Assembly: GCA_036939355.1 (NCBI GenBank)
Contig: JALLAP010000071.1
Location: 1 to 26,637, forward strand
DNA from: Thalassiosira profunda
Taxonomy: Eukaryota > Bacillariophyta > Thalassiosirophyceae > Thalassiosirales > Thalassiosiraceae
Length of the DNA: 26,637 nt
Reading direction: 5' to 3'
The notes under the pieces were generated by a model, which saw only the letters and a list, made by a program, of their open reading frames with translations, had not been told where the DNA came from and ran no database searches. Each line of letters begins with the position of its first letter. Position 1 is the first letter of the stretch. The translations under genes were made by a program, and so were the position numbers. Positions 17,294 to 26,581 of the stretch are shown one piece after another.

Positions 17294-18436
17294 ATGACCC
17301 TCTTCGCCATGAGGACGCTCTCCACCCTTTGCCTGCCATGGGTCGGCGCTTACTCGCCAGGGAGCCCCTTCCACAGGCCGCTGCGGCGATCCATGCGGCC
17401 GCTGCAAATGAGCGATGTTGCAACCATCGATCGGACCACCACCACGCCGCCCACAACGTCGCCCCTCTCTCCCAACACCTTTGCCGGACAGGTGGAGCAG
17501 GCGCTGCTGTCGAAATTCCCCGCCTCGAAAATCGAGCGGGTGCTGCAATCCTGGCGCCTGCTCGAACTTGACTACGAGCACAGAGAGTTTGTGGGTGATC
17601 AGCAATCGCCACCCATCACGGACTCCGAGACGAGCCGATGCTATCAGCACGCGCCGTCCTACGTTCCCGGCCTCAAGGCTGTGGCATGGTGGGACGGTGT
17701 GGAGGATCTTCCCTGGGCAAAGGCGCTGTCGAAATCCTATCCGGCCATACGGGAGGAATTTCTGTCGGTGATGCTGAATCCGGACAAACTCGAATCGGAA
17801 GGGAACAACATTTGGGCGGGGGCGTTGACAACGGATGCAGAGAGCTACGGGGAGGGATGGAAGACGCTGGTGCTCCTCAACCGAGGCCAATGGGACGAAA
17901 CCAATGCGAAGCTCTTCCCGGTCACTTCCAAAGCCATCCACAAAAGCGGAGTGCCGGCGGCAGAGGCCTTCTTCGCGTCGATGAAGCCCCAAACGTCCAT
18001 CAAACCGCACAGCGACTTTACAAACTTTGTCCTCACGTCTCACGTGCCACTGGTGATTCCAGAAAATGGCAACAACAAGTGCCGTCTGTCGGTGGGAGAC
18101 GAAACCCGCCAATGGCTCGAAGGGAATGTCATCTTGTTTGATACGAGCATTTACCACGACGCAATAAACGATTCCGACGAGATGAGATACATCTTGATGC
18201 TACGGATTTGGCATCCAGATTTGACGACGGAGGAACGGGAGGCGCTGCAATTGATCTACGACTGTCTGGAGATACCAGAGCTGCTGAGCACCGACCCAGG
18301 AACGGTGCAAATGGCAGAGCAGCATGCGAAGATGATGCGAGAGTTTCCGTTGAAGGATACCGGCGGCTTTGGGGGTAAGAAGGCCAGTGGCAAGGGAAAG
18401 AAAGGAAAGGGAAAGACCAAAAAGGGGCGGAGATAA
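17294..18436 (+). CDS. Aspartyl/asparaginyl beta-hydroxylase-like 2-oxoglutarate oxygenase
   Basis: 380 aa from the first in-frame ATG; a second ATG at 17309 would give 375 aa. The C-terminal two thirds match the aspartyl/asparaginyl beta-hydroxylase family: SIKPHSDFTN with His239, a following H-V-P-L-V-I-P stretch, VGDETRQW-EGN, then FDTSIYHDAIN with His288 and DEMRYIL with Arg298, ending in IWHPDL. The two histidines are the expected iron ligands (this family lacks the usual carboxylate ligand) and the Arg should bind 2-oxoglutarate. The N-terminus is hydrophobic (MRTLSTLCLPWVGA), possibly a targeting signal. The tail is a Lys/Gly-rich run (KGKKGKGKTKKGRR). The substrate is unknown. The gene starts within a few hundred bases of the element 5' end and ends 28 bp from the convergent next gene. 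Confidence 0.85.
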   Translation: MTLFAMRTLSTLCLPWVGAYSPGSPFHRPLRRSMRPLQMSDVATIDRTTTTPPTTSPLSPNTFAGQVEQALLSKFPASKIERVLQSWRLLELDYEHREFVGDQQSPPITDSETSRCYQHAPSYVPGLKAVAWWDGVEDLPWAKALSKSYPAIREEFLSVMLNPDKLESEGNNIWAGALTTDAESYGEGWKTLVLLNRGQWDETNAKLFPVTSKAIHKSGVPAAEAFFASMKPQTSIKPHSDFTNFVLTSHVPLVIPENGNNKCRLSVGDETRQWLEGNVILFDTSIYHDAINDSDEMRYILMLRIWHPDLTTEEREALQLIYDCLEIPELLSTDPGTVQMAEQHAKMMREFPLKDTGGFGGKKASGKGKKGKGKTKKGRR

Positions 18437-18464
18437 ACGTTACACTAATATCCAACACGCATGC

Positions 18465-19400
18465 CTAATCACCGTACGCCAACGCTGCCACCTCTTCCAC
18501 AAACTGAATCCTCATCGCCCCGCCCTCTGCCACCTCTCGCAAGTCCTCGACCTCACTCAACGGCCCAGACTCAAACCGAATCCGCTCCCGCACCGCCTTG
18601 GGCAGCAGTGGCGTGAATAATTTGACAAGAGCCCCCGCTAGCTTTGGGAGATTGAGAATCAGCGTCCGCCCGTTCAGCGAGGGGTACAGCCCGTTCGCCA
18701 ACTTCGACGCCGTTGAGAGCGACTTTTGGAAATCTTTTGATCCGCCAATCAGCTTGAGACCGCTCATGTCCTGGCAGGTAACGATTTTCACCAGAGAATC
18801 AGATTGCACACTGCGCAAGTCGGCCGCCTGGGCGTTCACCTCCTTTACATATAAGAAGAAATCGACCATTTGTTCCACAGATACAGCGGACATGAGCCCA
18901 ACGTCGTCGATCTTTCCTGCTCGAATGCAGTATACCAAATCGTCCGTGGAGGGCAGGTGTGTGGTGATACATTGTTTTGAAGTAAGATATGCCCTGATGG
19001 CCTCCGCATGAGGCGCCGCCGCAAACACTGGCCAGTTGTCCCACGTTTCGCCCTCCGTCGCCGCCTCAATGGCATCGTGAGCGCTGGTCACGATGTCTTT
19101 GCCATCGTTAGCCCTCCACTCGATGTTGGATTTGAGGGCGGAGATGCGATCGTCTTGGTTGTCGTACAAAGCGTCATCGAGTATGTAACGCAGGTAAAAC
19201 ACATCATTTGTGGGTGCAACTGCTTCGCTGTTGGAGAGAGACGACGCCACGTCCTTGAGGGCGGCAATCTCCTGCTGATGGGTGGCGAGGAGGGACTGGA
19301 GGGAGGATGTAGACGCCGCCGCCGTGGCGGAGAATGCAGTGACCGTCGATGCCGAGAGGCCGAGAGCGAGGAGGCGGAGGAACCCGGATGATACCGTCAT
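18465..19400 (-). CDS. CRAL-TRIO (Sec14-like) lipid-binding protein, probably plastid-targeted
   Basis: 311 aa from an ATG chosen because it gives a clean signal peptide (MTVSSGFLRLLALGLSAS) followed by TVTAF-SAT, an ASAF-like cleavage site of heterokont plastid presequences; the frame is open further upstream but reads as leader. An N-terminal helical segment (FYLRYILDDALYDNQDDRIS) resembles the CRAL-TRIO N domain. The later part carries the lipid-binding core: IVTCQDMSG, then LANGLYPSLNGRTLILNLPK, a segment of about 20 hydrophobic residues and VRERIRF. Proteins of this family bind and transfer phosphoinositides, tocopherol-like or other lipids; the ligand here is unknown. It is divergent from the next gene over a 349-bp shared promoter and convergent with the hydroxylase gene. 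Confidence 0.85.
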   Translation of the reverse strand: MTVSSGFLRLLALGLSASTVTAFSATAAASTSSLQSLLATHQQEIAALKDVASSLSNSEAVAPTNDVFYLRYILDDALYDNQDDRISALKSNIEWRANDGKDIVTSAHDAIEAATEGETWDNWPVFAAAPHAEAIRAYLTSKQCITTHLPSTDDLVYCIRAGKIDDVGLMSAVSVEQMVDFFLYVKEVNAQAADLRSVQSDSLVKIVTCQDMSGLKLIGGSKDFQKSLSTASKLANGLYPSLNGRTLILNLPKLAGALVKLFTPLLPKAVRERIRFESGPLSEVEDLREVAEGGAMRIQFVEEVAALAYGD

Positions 19401-19749
19401 CTTTTGGTTGAGCTTGCTAGATGGCTTGGTGGGTGTAGTGGCTTGAGTTGCTCGGCGCTCGGCGGCGCGCCAGCTAAGGTGGAAGTGGTGATGGCTCGAG
19501 AGGGAAATATGAGCGCTGATATCTTTGATTTGACGTGTGACGCGTGTCGTCGAGGTGAGAGGAGAGATCTTTTTTTGCAACTTCCACGTGGGGGGTGCAC
19601 CCAAACTCCGCCCCTTATCTTCCTCTTCACTTCTTCGTCACCACGCACCCAGTAGACCCTCACCCCCGCCCCAACCCCTACCTCAGCAACCACAATTCAT
19701 CCTCAGCCTACGCCGCGGCCGGCTCACTCACACTCCACAATCTTCCATC
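19401..19749. promoter_or_regulatory. Shared divergent promoter with CACGTG and TGACGT sites
   Basis: 349 bp between two divergent genes whose products both have plastid-type N-termini. It contains a palindromic CCACGTGG at 19584-19591 (G-box/E-box core CACGTG) and TGACGT at 19531-19536, a bZIP-type core also known from CO2/cAMP-responsive elements of a diatom carbonic anhydrase promoter. The part just before the plus-strand gene is C/A-rich leader. Function as binding sites is inferred from sequence identity only. Confidence 0.45.
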
Positions 19750-20262
19750 ATGATGCACCTTTTGACCATCCTCGTACCGGCGCTCGTCTTGGCGACAGCC
19801 GCCGATGGCTTCGGCCTCGGGGGCTCTCGCGGGCGCGCGGGCGCGGCCAAGAAGGTCGCATCCTCGCCCCGCCTCGACGAGGCCTTCGCGTCCTACCCCT
19901 ACGTGATCAAAGACGAGGAACGGGCCAAGCTCGTCGCAAATTTCAACGAGCTCGCTCGCATTTATGGCGATGACGATGCTCTCGATTTCGTCAAGCGACA
20001 ACCGCGCACTCTCAAGTTCAACAAGGAGAATTTCCAGCTCTGCTTAGATGCGTGGACGGAGCAGTTCGGGGACGAGAAGGCGATGGCAATGGTGCGCCGC
20101 AATCCCGGGGTGCTGGGTATCAAGCCGGAACAGACGGGCGATGCCGAGGCAACAATGGCATTTTCATACGTCGTGGCGGCGGGGCCGGTGCTTGGAGCGG
20201 CGATAGCGATTGCCGCCTTGGCGGCAGGGGCAAATTCGGACTTCAACCCTTACAATGTGTAG
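19750..20262 (+). CDS. Small mTERF-like-repeat protein with C-terminal membrane segment
   Basis: 170 aa from the first of two adjacent ATGs. The N-terminus is a signal peptide (LLTILVPALVLATA) followed by ADGFGLGG, an ASAF-like site with Phe at +1, so plastid import is likely. The middle holds two related units: YGDDDALDFVKRQPRTL and FGDEKAMAMVRRNPGVL, sharing GD-x-x-A, R-x-P and a closing L. This resembles the helical repeats of mTERF proteins but with only two copies, so nucleic-acid binding is not assured. Residues about 137-162 (SYVVAAGPVLGAAIAIAALA) form one membrane helix, leaving a short polar tail. It may be a thylakoid or envelope membrane protein; no specific function is recognised. 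It shares a promoter with the CRAL-TRIO gene. Confidence 0.75.
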   Translation: MMHLLTILVPALVLATAADGFGLGGSRGRAGAAKKVASSPRLDEAFASYPYVIKDEERAKLVANFNELARIYGDDDALDFVKRQPRTLKFNKENFQLCLDAWTEQFGDEKAMAMVRRNPGVLGIKPEQTGDAEATMAFSYVVAAGPVLGAAIAIAALAAGANSDFNPYNV

Positions 20263-20528
20263 CGTTGGCTTGGTTGCGGCTGAACAAAGCAAACTGCGAT
20301 GATTGGGTGCCGAGGGATTGAGTGACACTTATCCCAGAACACATGCTTTACGTTAGGCGCTGATATTTCTGCATACTCCTTCTCCAGAGGTGCTGGGTTG
20401 ATGATGGTTGGAAAAGGCTGTCGCGCCCCCCTCTCAGAGCCAACAGAGACGGGAAATTGCACTGCAAAGGCAAAGAGCTCTGTGGTCAAACTCGTTTGCT
20501 CTATTTGCGCATTAATACGGACGGATCC

Positions 20529-22221
20529 TCAACATCTCCGAAACTCGTGCAATACGTAAGTCGTGCCCGCCAGTTCCCCAAAGTGGAGGAAGCAGTCCTC
20601 GTCGTCCCCGCTCTTCAGAGGATTGCCCTTGTACGCCTCCGGCGCCGCCTCCTCGCGCACGCACTCGAACCCGTCCGCCTTCATCGCCGCTATGAACTCC
20701 GGGAGGCCGTCGCGGCCGCCCTCGGGGGCCACGTAAAGAAACGTTCCGTTGGGCTTCAGCAGGCCCACGACGACCCGTTTGAGGAGGGGCACGATGTCCT
20801 TCTGATAAATGCAATCGGAGCATACGACAACATCGAGCTTTTCGGGCGGGTAGGTCGACTCGTCGCCCCAATCGATCGACGACGCGGTCACCGTCGCTGC
20901 ATCGCATCCATTCAGGCAAATGTTGTGCTGTACGTTGTCGATCGTCTCCGGGTTCAGATCTGTAATCGCCACCGATGCCGGACGTCCGTGCACCGCCGCC
21001 GCCAACGCTGGTATGCCGCACCCCGCTCCCAATTCCAAGACGCGTTTGCCCTTCATCCGGTCGACCATCGACGACGACGCGAGCCACCGCGCCATGACGA
21101 GGGAGGCGCACCAAACGCCCAATCCGGTAGTGTCCTCTATTGGTGCCTGGCCGAAGGGGTCATCAGCGTGGGCGATGGGCTGTTGTTGTAGGACGATATG
21201 AGTGCGAGTGAGAGGACCTGATACGCGGGGCAATAATGTTTGCAAAGTCGCGTGATACGCTCACCAGCTCTCGAATGAACACCGACGGCCGTTCTTCGTC
21301 ATTTCTCTCCGCCTCGCCCTCGTCCACTCCCCTCAGAAAGTCAAACTCGTGCACAATTCCCTCCTGCTTGCCCTCGCGTTTTCCTCCCGTCGCCACTTCG
21401 CCGGCTTCTGCCTCGCCCACCTCCTTCTTGTCCAGCCCACCGATCAATCGCTCCTCCTCGGCCGAGCCGTGGTTCAACAAATGTTCCACCGTCTTGGTGT
21501 CCCCGGAGGCGAATCCCTCGGTGAGGGCGGAGCGCCCGAAGCCGTTCTTGAGGAGGACGTCCAGCGGCTGGTGCTCCTTTCGCGTAGCATCGTTTTGAGT
21601 ATCATTGGTTCCTTTTGCCGACAGCGCATCGTAGTGATCCAACAGCAATGTAACGCACGCGGCGTGTCCCGCTCCGGCCGCCCAATGCAGCGGGGTGTTC
21701 CCGCTGTCGTTCGGCGCGTGCGAGGCGCCCCGACTCAATAGCAGCTGCACCGTCGACGCGTGGCCGTTGGCGCAGGCCTTGTGGAGCGGCGTCGAGTGCG
21801 ACGCATCCTTCGCGTCCACCATCGGCGTCGGTCGCTGTTCTGCATCATCCTGCCCAGCATCGCCGTCGGCATCACCGCCCTTTGCATCGTCGTCGTTCCT
21901 CTCGTCGCTCGTCTTTCTCTTCGACCACACGTCGAGAATGGCGCGGCAGGCGTCGACCTCCCCGTATCTTGCGCAGTCCAGAAGTTCCGCCGCGGCCTCA
22001 AAATTGGCCAGCCCGGCGGCGTCCCCCAGCAGAGCCGCAAAGTCAGTCTTCGAGCATTCCAATGGCGGGTCGACGGCCGCCTGGGGCGCTCGCTTCGGCG
22101 CCTGCGATTTCTGTTGCTGTTGCTTCTTGGGGTTCTTCTTCGGGTTGGGGCTCCCGCCACCGCCTTTGCCCTTGCCGCCGGGAGCGGCGGTGGTCTTGGC
22201 CTTAGTGGCTGTGGCGGCCAT
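20529..22221 (-). CDS. Ankyrin-repeat/SAM-dependent methyltransferase fusion (METTL21-like), one intron
   Basis: Two exons, 22221-21265 and 21179-20529, giving 535 aa; the 85-bp intron (21264-21180) is GTGAGC...CAG and phase 0. Alternative acceptor CAG at 21220-21218 would break the frame. Exon 1: a Lys/Pro/Gln-rich start, then three or four ankyrin repeats (STPLHKACANGHASTVQLLL, NTPLHWAAGAGHAACVTLLL and weaker ones). Exon 2 has the Methyltransf_16 core: TGLGVW, motif I VLELGAGCGIPALAAA, an acidic ITDLN strand, DWGDE, then DVVVCSDCIY. The exon 1 end (PSVFIREL) supplies the strand that precedes this core in METTL21-type protein-lysine methyltransferases, which supports the join. The ankyrins probably recruit the protein substrate, which is unknown. 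The ATG at 22221 was taken as the start; the frame is open upstream but has no earlier ATG. Confidence 0.85.
21180..21264 (-). other. Intron of the ankyrin-methyltransferase gene
   Basis: An 85-nt GT-AG intron, phase 0, with donor CTG/GTGAGC and acceptor ACAACAG/CCC. Splicing joins the ankyrin frame to the methyltransferase frame and completes the conserved FIREL-PIAHADDPFG segment. It is similar in size to the BOP1 intron. Confidence 0.8.
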
Positions 22222-22576
22222 TGCCCGTCTCTGCTCCTTCGCTGGTGGTTGTGGACTCCGGGCGGGAGGGGGCGGGGGAGGCGGGGAGGCGGGCGGGGCG
22301 GGAGGGCGCGGCAGGTCAGGCGATTTGAGTGGTTGAAAATCGACGATTCCTGGCCAACCAAACTCACTCGCTCGCCCCTTCCCCACTCTGCCATTGCCAC
22401 TGCCTGCCGCTGCCTTCTGCCCTCGCCCCCAACACTACATCATCGGCAGCTGATCAACGGTGCAACATCGTCGCCGTCCCCCGTGGCCCGCTGCCTCCGC
22501 GTCGCCCACCGCCCCGATTGACGTCCCCGCGCCGCCTCAAATCCAACACACAATCATAGATACCACCACATCAACC
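22222..22576. promoter_or_regulatory. Shared divergent promoter of the methyltransferase fusion and BOP1
   Basis: 355 bp between two divergent ATGs. The half next to the methyltransferase gene is strongly G-rich on the plus strand (22258-22315) and the half next to BOP1 is C-rich leader. A bidirectional core promoter is likely from the geometry; no specific factor site was recognised. Confidence 0.45.
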
Positions 22577-25333
22577 ATGGGTCGTAGCCTCCGCTCCGGA
22601 CGGAACCTCGCCAGCCTCAGCCCGCCCAACAAGCGGGGTGGCAGAGACGAAGACAATGAAAACGAGGCCCAGCCTGCCGGGCCGGTCGACAGCGACGACG
22701 GCGCAGGATCCTCGGACTCTGACGACTGGGGCAGCGAGGAGGAATACGATTCCGCCGCAGAGCAATCCAACTCGGATCCCGAGGTGTCCGACGATTACTA
22801 CAACGGCAGCGACGAAGAGGACGAGTTCGAGGAGCAGGGGAGCTCGGACGACGAGGACGATCGCTTGGAGCGGCAGAAGGCCCTGAAGGATGATGATGCG
22901 GAGAGCGACGACGAAGATGTGGAGATTTTGGAGGAGATCGCGGTGGACGCGCCGCGCGCGTGGCCTACCAAGGTCAAGCGGGGCGGCGACGGCAAGAAGA
23001 AGGCACCCGCTGCCATTACTGGTGCCGAAAAGTCGGATGCACCCACGTCGGCCGCCGCCGCCCAGTGGATGCACGCCGACGACCTCTCCTCCGACGACGA
23101 GNAAGTCGGATGCACCCACGTCGGCCGCCGCCGCCCAGTGGATGCACGCCGACGACCTCTCCTCCGACGACGAGGACGCCGACGGGACCGCCAACCGCAT
23201 CGGCCGCGTGCCCCTGCACTGGTACGAAGACCACGATCACATCGGCTACGACGCCCACGGGAACGCCGTCGTCAAATCCTCCGCGGCGAACAAGGACCTG
23301 CTCGACCAAGCTTTGGATGCCGCCGACACGGAAAAGAACAAGTTCACCGTGTACGACGAGCTCAACGCCAAGGAGGTGACGCTGACGCCCCGGCAGGTCG
23401 AGCTCATCCGCCGCCTCCAATCGGGGGCGTACGCCCACCCGGAACACGACGCCAATCCCGACTACGTCGACTACTACTCCGGCGTCGACCCGATGAAGTC
23501 CGGCCTCAACTCCAACCGCTACGAGAAGAAGAGCCGCTTCCAGCCTTCCAAGTGGGAGAAGCTCCAGGTCAGGCGCCTCCTCCACCGCCTAAAATGCGGG
23601 AGCATCAACATGGATTACTTGGAAGGAAAGGTTCGGGACATGAACGACCTCGTGAAGCGTCCGGAGGAGGACGGCGACAAGCCCTTTCCGCTGTGGAAGG
23701 GCGACGAGGAGGACGAGCTCGCGTTGCGGAAGGGGCCGCAGCACATGCCCGCGCCCAAGCAGCCGCCTCCGGGACACGCGTACAGCTACAACCCTCCCGA
23801 GGAATACCTGCCCACCGAGGAAGAATTGAAGGAGTGGGAGGAGATGGACCCCGCCGATCGTCCGTACGGGCACTTCGTCCCCCGAAAGTTCGCCAACCTC
23901 CGCAGCGTGGGGGCGTACGAGCATTCCGTGCGGGAGCGCTTCGAGCGCTGCCTCGATCTGTATTTGTGTCCTCGCGCCATGAAACGGAGGCTCAACATCG
24001 ATCCCGAGAGCTTGGTGCCGCAGCTGCCCCGGGCGAGCGACCTCCGGCCCTTCCCCACGACGAAGTGCGTGCGGTACGTCGTGCCGGGGCGGACAGAGCA
24101 TGTCGCGGTGCGGTGCGTGACGGTCTCTCCGGAGGGACAGTTCGTGGCGAGCGGAGACGAGGAGGGGGTGGTGAGGGTGTGGGAGGTGCAGACGGGGCGG
24201 ATGTTGCGCAGCTGGGACTTGAACGGGGCTGTGGGTGCGGGCGAGAGGAAGGAGGAAGAAGGCGGGAAGGTGAGTTTGAAAAGCAATTGTGTCATTCTGA
24301 CGTTGCTTTGATGTCGTTCCTCTGAATTCTCTGACATCCTGCCAATGCCTCAAAGGATGCCTCGGGAGAAGCGCCGCCGCAGAAAAAGCCGGTGGCATCG
24401 CTGGAATGGAACCCGAATCGATCGCACCACGTCCTCCTCGCCGCGGTGGGAAAATGCGCTGTCGTTATCTCCACCGGCACTGGAGGACCGGACGACAGCG
24501 AGGTGACCGACGCCCTGCTCTCGTCGGCGGCCGCGTGCAAGCACGGAGGGAACATCGCTCCGGAATCCCGCGCGGCCAAGGCTGTCTCTTGGAGTTCCCT
24601 CCAGAAGCGCGTGGCCACATCGCCGTCCACTGCCCCCATCTCCGCGTTTGGTGGCAAGGCGGGGGCCGTGGCGCTCCTCCGCACCAACCGGGACGTCGCC
24701 TCTGTCAAGTGGCACCGAAAGGGCGACTACTTTACCACTGTTTCTCCCAAGGCGGGAGCCGCCGCCGTCCTCATCCACCAACTGTCCAAGGCTTCTAGCC
24801 AGCAGCCGTTCGGAAAAACGAAGGGCGAGGCACAGCTGGCGTGCTTCCACCCCCAGAAGCCATTCCTGTTCGTCGCCACGCGTGAGCACGTCCGGGTGTA
24901 TCACCTGGTGAAGCAGACGATGGTGAAGCGGCTGATGTCGGGATGCCGCCACATTTCCTCGATCGACGTGCACGGCTCGGGGGACCACGTCGTCGTGGGC
25001 AGCTTGGACCGGAGGCTCGTGTGGTTCGATCTCGATCTATCAAATACCCCATACAAGACGCTCAAATACCACGAGCGTGCTCTGCGGAGCGTGGGCTTTC
25101 ACCCCCGGTACCCCCTCATGGCCAGCGCCTCGGACGACGGGAGCATCCACGTCTTCCACAGCATGGTCTACTCGGATCTGATGCGCAATCCACTCATCGT
25201 TCCTGTGAAGGTGCTGAGGGGGCACTCGGTGGTGAAGTCGTTGGGAGCGCTGAGCATGGCCTTCCATCCCACCCAGCCGTGGCTCTTTTCGGCTGGGGCA
25301 GATGGGCAGATTCACCTCTTCCAGGACTTGTGA
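22577..25333 (+). CDS. BOP1: Ribosome biogenesis protein BOP1/Erb1, one intron and one assembly break
   Basis: Exons 22577-24269 and 24356-25333. The product is the WD40 scaffold of the PeBoW complex (BOP1/Erb1 with Pescadillo/Nop7 and WDR12/Ytm1), needed in the nucleolus for 27S pre-rRNA processing and 60S assembly. The first 190 residues are very acidic with Ser/Asp runs, as is usual. The BOP1NT domain follows (VPLHWYEDHDHIGYD, then YVDYYSGVDPMKSGLNSNRY, HFVPRKFANLRSVGAYEHSV, RRLNIDPESLVPQLP), then WD40 repeats ending in the family's HPTQPWLFSAGADGQIHLF. The N at 23102 sits between two identical 72-bp copies and shifts the frame by one; removing one copy plus the N restores it, giving about 865 aa (yeast Erb1 is about 807). 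The ATG context CAACCATGG is strong. Confidence 0.95.
23030..23174. repeat. Duplicated 72-bp block around a single N (assembly gap artefact)
   Basis: Bases 23030-23101 and 23103-23174 are identical and separated only by the N at 23102. The block lies inside BOP1 coding sequence. The extra 73 bases are not a multiple of three, and deleting them restores one continuous reading frame. This is the mark of two contig ends that overlap but were joined by a gap character instead of merged. Confidence 0.93.
24270..24355 (+). other. Intron of BOP1
   Basis: An 86-nt phase-0 intron with donor AAG/GTGAGT and acceptor CTCAAAG/GAT. It contains in-frame stops, and joining its flanks continues the BOP1 protein from GGK into DASGE and on to SLEWNP, the start of a WD40 strand region. 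Confidence 0.88.
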
Positions 25334-25354
25334 GCGTAAAATAATTTCTTATCG

Positions 25355-25394
25355 ATCTAGAGCAGGCGGGCACAGGGTGCAGACACCTCTAGAT
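25355..25394 (+). other. 8-bp inverted repeat downstream of BOP1
   Basis: ATCTAGAG at 25355-25362 and its exact complement CTCTAGAT at 25387-25394 flank a 24-nt loop, 21 bp past the BOP1 stop codon. In the transcript this could be a 3'-UTR hairpin. The stem is short, so chance is possible. Confidence 0.35.
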
Positions 25395-25510
25395 AACCCG
25401 GTGGCGGTTGGGGGTTGCAGTGGGAAGAGGGCACATCTACCCCTAAAACCACATACTCATAAGTACTTACACAGAAGGAAGCGGCCAGTTCCAGCCTGTT
25501 TTTGACCGGG

Positions 25511-25722
25511 ATGTAGGTTTCCGGAGGGCTGGCAGGTTTTCAGTGCGAGCTGGCAGGTTTTTGGCACGGGCCAGGAGGTTCTCAGCCTGGGCTGATAGGT
25601 TTTCGTCGGCGTGGGCTGCGGAACAGTTTTTCCCCGTGCAGAAAGGTTTTCTCCCGTGCGTTACAGTTTTCCTCCGTGCGGAAAGGTTTTCTCCCGTGCG
25701 ATACAGTTTTCCTCCGTGCGGA
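25511..25722. repeat. Degenerate GGTTTTC-containing tandem repeats (about 20-25 and 40 bp)
   Basis: A run of imperfect units each containing GGTTTTC or CAGTTTT. From about 25621 they settle into alternating 20-mers, GAAAGGTTTTCTCCCGTGCG and a partner with TACAGTTTTCCTCCGTGCG, forming a 40-bp period. They appear ancestral or related to the adjacent 23-bp array, sharing the AAGGTTTTC core. Confidence 0.75.
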
Positions 25723-25895
25723 AAGGTTTTCGGCCCTGCCCGACGAAGGTTTTCGGCCCTGCCCGACGAAGGTTTTCGGCCCTGCCCGAGGAAGGTTTTC
25801 GGCCCTGCCCGAGGAAGGTTTTCGGCCCTGCCCGACGAAGGTTTTCGGCCCTGCCCGACGAAGGTTTTCGGCCCTGCCCGACGAAGGATTTCGGC
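25723..25895. repeat. 23-bp minisatellite, seven units plus a partial
   Basis: Seven near-identical 23-bp units of the form AAGGTTTTCGG followed by CCCTGCCCGACG; two of them carry GAGG at the end instead of GACG. The array ends in a partial unit (AAGGATTTCGGC). Because the unit has no stop in any phase, all six frames are open across it, which makes several spurious reading frames. Two related lone units (GTTTTCGGCGCGG) recur at about 25978-26012. Confidence 0.92.
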
Positions 25896-26016
25896 TCTTT
25901 TGAATGCTGGAGCGAGTGGGCACAATTGCAATTTACCCCTTTTCCTCCGGCTACTGGCGACCAGGTTTCACTGGGGAGTTTTCGGCGCGGGCTGGCAGGT
26001 TTTCGGCGCGGGTGGC

Positions 26017-26484
26017 GATGCAGAATACTCCGCTGAACAATATGGTGTGATTTGTCAGACAGTCCTTGCAGCAAAATGCCTAATCCGTTGCTAATTCGCC
26101 GTAGCCAAAAGTCGCCCGTTTCGATTCTTTTTGCAGCCATGGGATGGAGAATACTCGGCTGAACAATATGGTGTGCTTTGTGTCTGATTCCCGGCACCAG
26201 AACGCTTACAATCTGGGACGCTTAAAAGCTAATCCGTTCCTAATCCGTTCCTAATCCGCCGTAGCCAAAAGGCGCCCGTTTCGATTCTTTTTCCAGCCAT
26301 GCGATGCAGAATACTCCGCTGAACAATATGGTGTGATTTGTGCCTAGGTTCTGGCACCAGAACGCTAACAATCTGTCACGCTAAAAAGCTAATCCGTTCC
26401 TAATCCGCCGTAGCCAAAAGCCGCCCGTTTCGATTCTTTTTGCAGCCATGCGATGCAGAATACTCCGCTGAACAATCAGAACTG
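26017..26484. repeat. Tandem repeat of 126-160 bp units, three units plus a partial
   Basis: Units begin with GATGCAGAATACTCCGCTGA at 26017, 26143 (with two changes), 26303 and 26452, giving lengths of 126, 160 and 149 bp. Each contains AACAATATGGTGTG, one or more copies of CTAATCCG(TTC), CGCCGTAGCCAAAAG and TTTCGATTCTTTTT before CAGCCATG. Length variation comes partly from the internal CTAATCCGTTC sub-repeat. No coding potential was seen. Confidence 0.88.
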
Positions 26485-26515
26485 ATGTCTCATTTTGCAA
26501 CATTCAATCATTCCC

Positions 26516-26581
26516 TCTCAATTTTGTCTCGATTTCATCTCAATTCTGTCTCAATTTCATCTCATTTCTCTCTCAATTCTG
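26516..26581. repeat. 11-bp tandem repeat, six units
   Basis: Six consecutive 11-mers of the type TCTCAATTCTG, alternating between endings TG and CA (22-bp higher period). The plus strand is pyrimidine-rich. The remaining bases to 26637 show no feature. Confidence 0.8.

Noticed and set aside
20512..21245. The methyltransferase half as an independent gene
   Set aside because: It has no early ATG, and the conserved N-terminal part of the fold is only completed by splicing to the ankyrin exon.
25467..26197. Repetitive protein genes over the 23-bp array, on either strand
   Set aside because: All six frames are open because the repeat unit has no stop codon; no start context, conserved domain or neighbouring gene structure supports coding.
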